Shown one piece after another: positions 1 through 6,517 of a DNA stretch of 16,257 nt. Numbering within the stretch: position 1 is the first letter of the stretch; each line of letters begins with the position of its first letter. The translations under genes were made by a program, and so were the position numbers. Source of the stretch: an uncultured bacterium (GTDB lineage Bacteria; Bacillota; Clostridia; TANB77; CAG-508). The stretch is taken from positions 1 through 16,257 of the forward strand of contig CAJMLO010000027.1 of NCBI GenBank assembly GCA_905214245.1, written 5' to 3'. Below the pieces are notes generated by a model. That model did no database searches and was not told where the DNA came from. It saw only the letters and a list, made by a program, of their open reading frames with translations.

Positions 1-318
1 ATATGTGATAATTTGTAGAAATTAATAATAAAATCAAAAATTTTAAAATACGATTTATATAAAATTTTCAAATTTTAAATTTAAAAAAAATGTAAAAGAT
101 GATATATATAATTTAATTGTTGAAAAATTTTAAAAATGCTAGGTTAATTTGAGATACACATGTTTTATTATAAATATAATTTATATTATATTAAAATCTA
201 TAATCATTTAATATAGTTCAAAATTTTTCTTTTCATAAAAAATTCTTACAAGAATAAAGTGCAACATAATGTAACTTTGTTCATTAATTCTTTAAATTTT
301 CATGTGAGGTAAATAAAA
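1..318. other. AT-rich non-coding leader region upstream of comM
   Basis: No reading frame with coding character is visible on either strand. The stretch is almost entirely A and T with several A- and T-runs. A TATAAT lies at 175-180, but I see no convincing -35 box at the right distance, so no promoter is called. A small inverted repeat (ATTCTT/AAGAAT) lies around 242-255. The ribosome-binding site GTGAGGT at 304-310 serves the comM start. Confidence 0.6.
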
Positions 319-1859
319 GTGTTATCTATTGTAAAAAGTATGTCATTACTTGGGCTTGACGGTTATTTAGTTGAGGTTCAAGTGGATGTTTCTGCGGGTA
401 TTCCATGCTGGGATGTAGTTGGGCTTCCGGATCTTTCTGTTAAGGAGTCTAAAGAAAGGGTAAGAACTGCTATAAAAAATACAGGATATGATATTCAAAG
501 TAGAAAAATTGTTGTTAATTTAGCACCAGCAGATATAAAGAAAGAAGGATCTTTTTTTGATCTTCCAATTGCCGTTGGAATTTTGATGTGCTCAGGAGAA
601 TTAAATCTTACAAATGAAGATAATGATACAATTTTTGTAGGAGAGCTTTCTCTTGATGGTAAGCTTAACAAAGTTAGTGGAATTCTTCCTATGTGTATAG
701 AAGCTAAAAGGCTTGGAATTAAAAAGATTATACTGCCAGAGGCTAATGCAAATGAAGCAGGAGTTGTTTCTGGACTAACGGTTATTGGTGCTAGAAATTT
801 GCAGGATGTAATTGAATATATCAATAAAAAGAAAAATATTATGCCAACATCGATTGGTAAAGAAAAATTGTTTGAAAATAGTAATTCATATCCCTTTGAC
901 TTTAGTGAAGTCAAGGGACAGGAGAATATAAAAAGAGCATTGGAGATTGCAGCAGCAGGAGGTCATAATTGTCTCCTTATTCGGTACGCCCCGGTTCGGG
1001 AAAAACGATGCTTGCAAGAAGAATTCCAAGTATTCTTCCAAATTTAACTTTTGAAGAAGCCCTCGAGACAACAAAGATACATAGTGTTGCTGGAGAACTT
1101 GATAAGAATTCAGATTTTGTAATTACAAGGCCGTTTCGTGCTCCACATCATACAGTATCTGGAGTTTCTATGATTGGAGGAGGCAAAATACCCAAACCAG
1201 GAGAAATTAGTCTTGCACATAATGGAGTACTTTTTCTAGATGAACTACCAGAATTTAATAAAAATACATTGGAAGTTTTAAGAGGACCTTTGGAAGACAG
1301 AGTTGTGACAATAAGTAGAGTCAATGCTGTTTTGACATATCCTTGTAATTTCATGTTTGTTGCTTCTATGAATCCATGTCCTTGTGGTTTTTATGGTTCA
1401 CTAGACAAGGAATGTACCTGCTCTTCTCAAGCCATTTCTAAATATATGGACAAGATTAGTGGTCCGCTTTTAGACAGGATTGATATACAAATTGAGGTTA
1501 CTCCTGTAAAATATCAAAAACTTGATAGTAGTGAAAAAATTGAGAGCTCAATTGAAATAAAAAAGAGAGTTGACTTGGCACGAAAAATACAACAAAAAAG
1601 ATATGAAAAAGATGCAATATATACAAATTCTCAGCTTAGTCCAAAATTAATTGAACAATACTGCAAACTAAATAGTGAAAGCAAAAAAATACTTGAGCTT
1701 GCTTTTCATAGACTGGGTTTATCCGCAAGGGCATATGGAAGAATCCTAAAAGTTGCAAGAACAATTGCGGATTTAGAACAAAAGGAAAATATCGGAACAG
1801 AGCATGTTGCAGAGGCTATCCAGTATCGAAGTTTAGATAAAAAGTATTGGAAAAATTGA
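319..1859 (+). CDS. comM: ComM/YifB-family Mg-chelatase-like AAA+ ATPase, read with two +1 shifts at CGG
   Basis: ComM-type AAA+ helicase, which in transformable bacteria promotes branch migration and recombination of incoming DNA. Start is GTG at 319, 8 nt after GTGAGGT. Residues 1 to about 200 are the ChlI-like N-domain (LVEVQVDVSAG, VNLAPADIKKEG). The AAA core follows, with HNGVLFLDELPEF as Walker B and NPCPCGFYG as the family cysteine motif; the C-terminal helical domain is LSARAYGRILKVARTIADL. The frame breaks inside the Walker A loop: codon 222 is CGG (982-984) and, after skipping its C, the third codon on is again CGG (992-994). Skipping both Cs gives GTPGSGKT (residues 222-229) and a 512-aa protein, normal for the family; a plain reading stops at 1047 without Walker A. 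It heads the dprA-yraN cluster. Family identity is certain; the double shift is inferred. The alternative is a pseudogene or sequence error. Confidence 0.9.
982..984 (+). other. In-frame CGG, putative +1 recoding site 1 (comM Gly222)
   Basis: In the comM frame the codons run CTT ATT CGG TAC. Dropping C982 gives ATT GGT ACG CCC, i.e. Ile-Gly-Thr-Pro, the start of the expected P-loop. The quadruplet is CGGT. Seen directly: in-frame CGG and restoration of the motif. Inferred: that the cell skips the C. Confidence 0.75.
992..994 (+). other. In-frame CGG, putative +1 recoding site 2 (comM Gly225)
   Basis: After the first shift the frame reads ACG CCC CGG TTC. Dropping C992 gives CCC GGT TCG GGA AAA ACG, i.e. 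Pro-Gly-Ser-Gly-Lys-Thr, completing Walker A and entering the frame of the rest of the gene. The quadruplet is CGGT. This CGG is in frame only if the first shift has already happened, so the two sites support each other. Confidence 0.75.
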
Positions 1860-1900
1860 AAGGCGGAAAGAAAAAAATAAGACAGGAAGTGATAAAATAT

Positions 1901-2789
1901 ATGGATATAAAAATAATAGACAAATATTGTAGTGATTATCCTAAAAATTTAAAAAATATTTCAAATTCTCCTGATAAGTTATATGTGATTGGAAATGAAA
2001 AACTTTTAAATAACAGGTCAATCGCAATTGTTGGCTCAAGAAAATGTAGTGAATATGGTGTGAAATATGCAAAAAAATTTGCTAAAGAAATATCAAAGGA
2101 AGGTATAACAGTCGTTAGTGGTTTGGCACTTGGAATCGATTCTGTTGCACATGAATTTTCTAAAGGCGAAGAAGGCAAAACTATTGCAGTTGTTGGATGT
2201 GGGCTAAATCACATATATCCTGAAGAAAATAAAGAATTATTTTTCTCAATTTTAAAAAGTGATGGATGTATTGTGTCAGAATACGAACCAGATTCAGAAA
2301 TAGATATGAAAAATTTTCCTAAAAGAAACAGAATTATTAGTGGAATTTCTGATGGTGTTTTAGTTGTTGAAGCTAGCTATAAAAGTGGAAGTTCAATTAC
2401 AGGAAGGCTAGGCTTGCAGCAAAATAAGAAAGTTTTCTGCATTCCACGAGGGTTAGAGGATCCAAAAGGAAAAGGTACAAATGACCTTATTCAAAAAGGT
2501 GCAAAACTTGTTACATCTGCCTATGATATTTTTGCGGAATATGAAAATTGGAATATAAATTGTGAAATAGAAAAAGAACCTAATATATCAATGAAGAAAA
2601 AAGCAAAAAAACATGTGCCAAATGAATATATGCATATATACCAATTGATTTCGTATACTCCGCAAAATATTCAATATTTTGCGGTAAAAAGTGGTATGAA
2701 AATTGCCGAAGTTACTCAAAAGCTTATTATGCTTGAACTTCAAGGATATATTAAGAGCATGCCACGGAAATTATTATGTAAGAGCCTAA
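1901..2789 (+). CDS. dprA: DNA-processing protein DprA, C-terminus restored by a +1 shift at CGG
   Basis: DprA binds incoming single-stranded DNA and loads RecA during transformation. The Rossmann-like core shows SIAIVGSRKCSEYG, VVSGLALGIDSVAH, TIAVVGCGLNHIYPEEN, FPKRNRIISG, VVEASYKSGSSITGRL and a GTN motif. A winged-helix domain follows from about residue 240. ATG 1901 is chosen because AGGAAG lies at 1884-1889; an in-frame ATG at 1847, overlapping comM, has no ribosome-binding site, and GTG 1889 is another option. Read straight, the gene ends at 2800 as PRKLLCKSLNNV, unlike the family, and overlaps yraN by 8 nt. Codon 289 is CGG (2765-2767); skipping its C gives PGNYYVRA, the usual kind of DprA ending, with TAA at 2787-2789, 3 nt before yraN, and a 295-aa protein. 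Core identity is certain; the shifted end is inferred. Confidence 0.9.
2765..2767 (+). other. In-frame CGG, putative +1 recoding site 3 (dprA Gly289)
   Basis: The frame reads AGC ATG CCA CGG AAA. Dropping C2765 gives ATG CCA GGA AAT TAT TAT GTA AGA GCC TAA. This site is informative because the zero frame also stays open for another 11 codons, so no obvious break flags it; only comparison with the DprA family shows the shift. The quadruplet is CGGA. Confidence 0.75.
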
Positions 2790-2792
2790 ATA

Positions 2793-3155
2793 ATGTATAA
2801 GAAAAAAATACTTGGTAATTTAGGAGAAGATATAGCCTGCAAATTTATTTTGAATAAAGGTTATGAAATTGTAGAGAGAAATTTTTATTGCAGACAAGGA
2901 GAAATTGATATTATTGCAAAGGATAATGAGTTTCTTGTTTTTATAGAAGTAAAGACAAGAAAAAATGAAAACTATGGAAGACCGATTGACGCTATAACAT
3001 TTTATAAAAAGAAACACTTTATTAATTCAATTGAGTATTATCTATATAAAAATAAAATTAAAAATATTCCCATAAGAATAGATGTGATAGAGGTTTATGA
3101 GAAGAGTCAAAATAAATTTTTTATTAATCATGTAAAAAATGCCATTGAAAAGTAA
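2793..3155 (+). CDS. yraN: YraN/UPF0102 family nuclease-fold protein
   Basis: Small UPF0102 protein of 120 aa, the usual length, with a PD-(D/E)XK-type nuclease fold. It has the family pattern: GEDIACKFILNKGYEIVERN near the N-terminus, then GEIDIIA (conserved E and D) and FIEVKTRK (E-x-K) as the probable metal-binding core, then a C-terminal segment rich in Lys and aromatic residues. No membrane segment. Its cellular role is not settled; it is often found beside dprA and comM, as here. ATG 2793 begins 3 nt after the shifted dprA stop (or overlaps the unshifted stop by 8 nt), implying translational coupling. No CGG codon is present in frame. Confidence 0.92.
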   Translation: MYKKKILGNLGEDIACKFILNKGYEIVERNFYCRQGEIDIIAKDNEFLVFIEVKTRKNENYGRPIDAITFYKKKHFINSIEYYLYKNKIKNIPIRIDVIEVYEKSQNKFFINHVKNAIEK

Positions 3156-3172
3156 TAAAAATTTGATATAAT
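3145..3172 (+). promoter_or_regulatory. Probable sigma-A promoter inside the yraN 3' end
   Basis: TTGAAA (3145-3150), 16-nt spacer, TATAAT (3167-3172), placed 22 nt before the ATG of the SprT-like gene. It suggests the SprT-like gene can be transcribed separately from comM-dprA-yraN. Confidence 0.55.
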
Positions 3173-3194
3173 TGAATGTAGAGGTTTTAATTAT

Positions 3195-3767
3195 ATGGAA
3201 GAAAAATTGCAAAAATTATTTTACGAATGTATACAAGAACTTTTTTCAATTGGAATAGATATGAATGATAAGCAAATCGGAAAGATTGATATTTCACTAA
3301 GTAAACGTAGGTGTAAACGATATGGTTGTTGCAGACAAGAATGTCCTGATGAAAAATATAGAACAATAGACAAGATTGGCTACAAAAAAATTATTAGATA
3401 TGAAAAATTCGAACTTCATCATATAGAGGTAAGCAAGTGGGTGATGAATTTGAATGACGACATTATAAAGAATACAATTATTCATGAACTTATTCATTGT
3501 ATTCCATATTGCAATAATCATAAGGAAGAATTCAAGAAATATGCTCAGTTTATTAATGATAAATTGGGATATGATATAAATAGGGTTGGAAATCCAAAAG
3601 ATGATTATGAAAAAAGTAATATACAATATGAAGAAAATGTGATAAACTATAAATATAAAATTAAATGTAAAGATTGTGGACAAGAAATATATAGACAAAG
3701 GTTTAATGCCTCAAAAATTAATCAATATAGATGTGGAAAGTGTGGAGGAAGCCTTGTATTATTATGA
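3195..3767 (+). CDS. SprT-like zinc metallopeptidase domain protein with C-terminal zinc ribbon
   Basis: SprT-like zincin of 190 aa. The HELIH motif is at residues 97-101 with a further His at 109 in CNNHKEEFKKY, matching the HExxH...H arrangement of SprT/Spartan-type domains. A zinc ribbon closes the protein (C158, C161, C180, C183). A cysteine-rich patch, RRCKRYGCCRQECPD near residues 38-52, is less usual and may bind another metal. No signal peptide or membrane segment, so cytoplasmic. Spartan proteins digest DNA-protein crosslinks; whether bacterial SprT-like proteins do so is not established. The weak GAGG at 3181-3184 precedes ATG 3195. Next to dprA and comM a DNA-maintenance role is plausible but inferred. 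Confidence 0.8.
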   Translation: MEEKLQKLFYECIQELFSIGIDMNDKQIGKIDISLSKRRCKRYGCCRQECPDEKYRTIDKIGYKKIIRYEKFELHHIEVSKWVMNLNDDIIKNTIIHELIHCIPYCNNHKEEFKKYAQFINDKLGYDINRVGNPKDDYEKSNIQYEENVINYKYKIKCKDCGQEIYRQRFNASKINQYRCGKCGGSLVLL

Positions 3768-3840
3768 AATTTTGTGCATAATTAGATTTAAAATTCTTAG
3801 AAAGGATAAAAATAATCATATTTAGATTATGGTGAATAAT

Positions 3841-4098
3841 ATGGAATATAGATATGTACCAGAAGGTGTTTGTTCAAGAGAAATTATAATTGAAATGGAT
3901 GGAAATATTATAAAATCTGTTAAAATAGTTGGAGGATGTCCTGGCAATACTTTAGCAGTTAGTGCTATGGTTGAGGGAAGAAATATAGATGAGGTTATAA
4001 ATAAATTAAAGGGTATTCCTTGCGGAATGAGAGGAACATCTTGTCCAGACCAACTTTCAAAGGCATTAGAAGAAATTAAGAACAAAATGAAAAATTAA
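3841..4098 (+). CDS. Four-cysteine TSCPD domain protein (TIGR03905-like)
   Basis: Small cytoplasmic protein of 85 aa from ATG 3841. It matches the stand-alone TSCPD family: GVCS, GGCPGN, GIPCG and the eponymous TSCPDQL supply four conserved cysteines, probably for metal binding. Related TSCPD domains occur at the C-terminus of some ribonucleotide reductases, but the stand-alone form has no settled function. An in-frame ATG at 3829 adds MVNN; AAAGGA at 3801-3806 is too far from it, and GGTG at 3831-3834 fits 3841 better. Last gene of the plus-strand cluster, about 73 nt after the SprT-like gene. Confidence 0.85.
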   Translation: MEYRYVPEGVCSREIIIEMDGNIIKSVKIVGGCPGNTLAVSAMVEGRNIDEVINKLKGIPCGMRGTSCPDQLSKALEEIKNKMKN

Positions 4099-4126
4099 AT
4101 CAAGAGCAAACCAAAAATTAAAGACA

Positions 4127-4202
4127 GAACAAAGCGACGTAAGTCGCCCTTTGTTCTTGCCGATTTGAGTTTCCGACTAAAAGGAGGAAATCTCAAAGGC
4201 AA
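4127..4202 (+). other. Two consecutive hairpins, probably a structured RNA tail
   Basis: Hairpin 1: GAACAAA (4127-4133) plus GCGAC (4134-4138) pair with GTCGC (4143-4147) and TTTGTTC (4150-4156) around GTAA, a GNRA-type tetraloop, with a CC bulge. Hairpin 2: TTGCC (4157-4161), TTTGAG (4164-4169) and TTTCC (4170-4174) pair with GGAAA (4186-4190), CTCAAA (4192-4197) and GGCAA (4198-4202), a 16-bp stem with small bulges. AAAGGAGG, a Shine-Dalgarno-like string, sits at the loop-stem edge with no start codon behind it. The region follows the TSCPD stop by 28 nt and could be its 3' UTR or a small RNA; function is unknown. Confidence 0.55.
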
Positions 4203-4259
4203 TAGCGATTGTAGCATTTTAATATACTAGGAAATTAGAAATTTTCTAGTATATTAAAA
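4187..4259 (+). repeat. Repeat copy 1: conserved box plus long hairpin
   Basis: The box AAATCTCAAAGG...AATAGC...ATTGTAGCATTTTA (4188-4221) recurs in inverted orientation at 10049-10082 with about two mismatches in 34 nt. It runs into a hairpin: TTTTAATATACTAG (4217-4230) pairs perfectly with CTAGTATATTAAAA (4246-4259), and the apex AAATT-AGA-AATTT pairs further. Both copies share the apex, but the basal stem differs in sequence while remaining paired. It lies between two convergent genes. Confidence 0.65.
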
Positions 4260-4289
4260 CCAAAGCGAAATTTATTCCGCTTTGGTTTT
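4256..4289 (-). terminator. Terminator of the uridylyltransferase unit, overlapping its stop codon
   Basis: A perfect 12-bp stem: 4256-4267 (AAAACCAAAGCG on the plus strand) with 4278-4289 (CGCTTTGGTTTT) and a 10-nt loop. On the minus strand the 5' arm encodes the last codons Thr-Lys-Ala of the gene, and the stop codon falls in the loop, with a T-run after the stem. It is symmetric enough to work in both directions. Confidence 0.75.
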
Positions 4290-5543
4290 ATGTTTTTTTA
4301 AAACTTGTTTTTCATATCTTTTTTGAGCTACTTCTGGGTTATGTGGTCCATTAAAGTTTTTTATAGGAGCAAATTCTTCATTTGGATTAACCCTTAAAAG
4401 TGAAATGTTATCAAAATGTGAAAACGCATCAAAAACAAATTGTTCAAATTTATATATATTTGGACTTTCAGGAACTTGTTTCATTCCCTCATAGTTTACA
4501 AAAGGACTTTTTCTAAATGCTCTATGATATGGAATTGAAACATTTGCCATATCTTCAATAGCTGAAATATTAAAAATATGTGCAAGCATATTTGTTTCTC
4601 TATACAAATATGTTCCATTTTCATTTTTTATTTTTGATAATTCATCTACAAAGTTTTCGCAATCTATAATTGCAGGCTTTTTGTTTTTTCTTGCAAATAC
4701 CCAATCTTTATCACTTGGATTTTGTTTAAATAGTGTCTTAGATGAAACTAGATTTCCTGAAGCTACTGTAAATCCGATGAAAATAGGATCTACAGGGTTT
4801 AAAAGAACATTGTCAACTCCGCCAACAAATAGCCATTTCAAATTTTTTGATTTCATATCATCTATAATATTATCTTTTTTTAATGATGAAAATAAGTTCC
4901 CATTTCCATTTGATGCAAGTTTAACTTTATAAATTTCTTCTAAAACTAATTTTCCATTTATATCAATTATAGGTAAATTATCTTGAACAAAAAATTTTAT
5001 ATATTCTTTAGGATATCCAAAATAATTTTCTGATTTAAAAAATTCTATTGTTGCTTGACTATTTTCAGTACTTGTCATGATATACCATGGAATTGTAACA
5101 TTTAGTATTGAATTCATATCTTTTAAATAATTACACAATACTTCAAACAAAGAGATTTTGTTTGGCTTTGTATCAAGTTTGAATGTTCCCTTTGGACCTT
5201 TAAATCCAAGTCTTGATCCTTGTCCTCCAGCAAGGGTGATAACTCCAAATTCATTTTTTTTAATTGTTTCATATCCAATTGTTTCATATGTTTTAATATG
5301 ATTCTCACTCAAATTTTCTTTTATGGTATATTTTATTGGCTCAATTTCTTCGGTACTATCATATACGTCAAATTTAGATTTTTCATATAGTCTTAGTATT
5401 TCATCAAATTTTATAGATAATATTTGATGTATGAGAAAATCTTTTTGTTCATCTGTAAGTTCATTATAAAATTGAAGTAGATGTTCTTGATTATATTTAG
5501 TTAAAATGTTATTAACTTTTTTCAGATCTGCGTCTGTATTCAT
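4272..5543 (-). CDS. UDPGP-family sugar-1-phosphate uridylyltransferase (UAP1-like)
   Basis: Nucleotidyltransferase of the UDPGP family, making a UDP-sugar from UTP and a sugar 1-phosphate for envelope or glycan synthesis. The nucleotide-binding loop LAGGQGSRLGFKGPKG lies about a quarter of the way in. GVDNVLLNPVDPIFIGF is the metal/uridine-site segment, resembling UDP-N-acetylhexosamine pyrophosphorylases more than GalU. ATG 5543 is chosen (AAGG at 5557-5560), giving 423 aa starting MNTDADLKK; an upstream TTG at 5609 would add 22 residues overlapping the previous gene and lacks family character. It is the second gene of a two-gene minus-strand unit, ending inside its own terminator hairpin. 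The family is clear; whether the substrate is Glc-1-P, GlcNAc-1-P or another sugar cannot be told from the sequence. Confidence 0.87.
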   Translation of the reverse strand: MNTDADLKKVNNILTKYNQEHLLQFYNELTDEQKDFLIHQILSIKFDEILRLYEKSKFDVYDSTEEIEPIKYTIKENLSENHIKTYETIGYETIKKNEFGVITLAGGQGSRLGFKGPKGTFKLDTKPNKISLFEVLCNYLKDMNSILNVTIPWYIMTSTENSQATIEFFKSENYFGYPKEYIKFFVQDNLPIIDINGKLVLEEIYKVKLASNGNGNLFSSLKKDNIIDDMKSKNLKWLFVGGVDNVLLNPVDPIFIGFTVASGNLVSSKTLFKQNPSDKDWVFARKNKKPAIIDCENFVDELSKIKNENGTYLYRETNMLAHIFNISAIEDMANVSIPYHRAFRKSPFVNYEGMKQVPESPNIYKFEQFVFDAFSHFDNISLLRVNPNEEFAPIKNFNGPHNPEVAQKRYEKQVLKKHKTKAE

Positions 5544-5574
5544 AAAAATTAACAATCCTTGTACAAATATATTT

Positions 5575-5600
5575 AGGTTTTTTAGGGTACCTATAAACCT
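5575..5600 (-). promoter_or_regulatory. Intergenic hairpin between the phosphoesterase and uridylyltransferase genes
   Basis: AGGTTT/AAACCT (6 bp) encloses TAGG/CCTA (4 bp) with a 3-nt loop, beginning at the stop codon of the upstream gene and about 30 nt before the downstream start. There is no strong T-run, so it is more likely an mRNA processing or attenuation structure than a terminator. Role inferred. Confidence 0.4.
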
Positions 5601-6400
5601 TAATGGCAATTAGTTGCACTTTTTAATTCTTTAATTAATCTTTCTTTACTTGGTAGATTAGAGGCTTCTAATAATTTTACCTCTTTTTCAATATCATATG
5701 GTAATCTTACTAAATTGATACTAAATGCACCTAATTCTTTTGAGTTTAAATTGCCTTCTAGTATCATGTATGAGCTAACAGTTGAAAATTTATTTGTTTT
5801 ATCATTTATGTTATCATTTAACATTTCTATTGGCATTCCAACACTTCCAGGATTAAATATGGTTTTATTTTTTAATCTAAAAATATTAGGAGTGTGAATA
5901 TGTCCATATCCTACTATATCAGGAACAGGATCATTTGATGTTTTGCCTATAAAGTCAGTATTTTCAAATAATTTTAATCCATCATGTAATTCTGTAGCCG
6001 AGTATATAGTCTCTGTATTTGAGAACATTGGATTAAATAAATAATTTAATCCAAAAGGTGATGAGTGAAATAATCTTATTAAGTATCCACTCATATAAAA
6101 TTCATAAAATACAGGCAAATTGTAAATATAATTTGCCCTTTCCTCACCTATTAAGTCTCTTGTCCAAAATCTTCCTTTGGGAATACCAGGCTTACATATT
6201 GCTTCATCACAGTTTCCTTTTAAAACCACATCACATTTTTTACGAAGTAAATCTATTACTAAATCTGAATTGCAACTTTTTAAAACACTGTCACCAAGAC
6301 AGTATATTTTACTTATTCCTCTGTTTTCTATATCTTTTATAACAGTTTCTAATGCAGTTATGTTTCCATGAACATCAGAAATAATAGCAATTTTTTCCAT
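5600..6400 (-). CDS. Calcineurin-like metallophosphoesterase (YfcE/MJ0936-type)
   Basis: Cytoplasmic metal-dependent phosphatase or phosphodiesterase of the Metallophos_2 type, 266 aa. Ligand motifs appear in order: SDVHGN (D9, H11), LGDS (G36-D37), KGNCDE (N63, D65), LFHSSP (His) and VGYGHIHTP, then FNPGSVGMP. GNCD in place of GNHD is common in this subfamily. There is no signal peptide. AGAAAGG lies 9 nt before the start at 6400, and a consensus promoter lies 27 nt upstream of the start. It is first in a unit with the uridylyltransferase; the shared transcript suggests a joint role in sugar-nucleotide metabolism, but the substrate is unknown. Confidence 0.88.
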   Translation of the reverse strand: MEKIAIISDVHGNITALETVIKDIENRGISKIYCLGDSVLKSCNSDLVIDLLRKKCDVVLKGNCDEAICKPGIPKGRFWTRDLIGEERANYIYNLPVFYEFYMSGYLIRLFHSSPFGLNYLFNPMFSNTETIYSATELHDGLKLFENTDFIGKTSNDPVPDIVGYGHIHTPNIFRLKNKTIFNPGSVGMPIEMLNDNINDKTNKFSTVSSYMILEGNLNSKELGAFSINLVRLPYDIEKEVKLLEASNLPSKERLIKELKSATNCH

Positions 6401-6426
6401 AATCTTTCACCTTTCTAATTTTTTCT

Positions 6427-6455
6427 ATTATACACGAAAAATGTTAGATTTTCAA
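6427..6455 (-). promoter_or_regulatory. Promoter of the phosphoesterase-uridylyltransferase unit
   Basis: On the minus strand TTGAAA (6455-6450), a 17-nt spacer and TATAAT (6432-6427), a near-perfect sigma-A promoter. It is divergent from the cysteine-synthase-family gene. Confidence 0.75.
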
Positions 6456-6517
6456 TACATATACAGTAACATAATTTTTATAAAAAGATAATATAATTAT
6501 AATAAGGAGATGAATTT

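Noticed and set aside
495..914. Antisense reading frames over comM and other genes
   Set aside because: They lie opposite well-conserved genes, lack ribosome-binding sites and show no family motifs, so they are shadows.
319..1859. comM as a decayed pseudogene
   Set aside because: Apart from the two CGG sites the full domain set is intact, and the same CGG signature appears in two other genes. Random decay would not place breaks only at in-frame CGG before Gly.
1847..1900. dprA start at ATG 1847, overlapping comM
   Set aside because: No ribosome-binding site precedes it and the added residues (EKLKGGKKK...) are not family-like; ATG 1901 has AGGAAG upstream.
319..4098. Natural-transformation system formed by comM/dprA together with the pilin-like cluster
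   Set aside because: About 10 kb of unrelated genes separates them and no ComEC, ComEA or ComG genes are present. The link is attractive but unsupported here.
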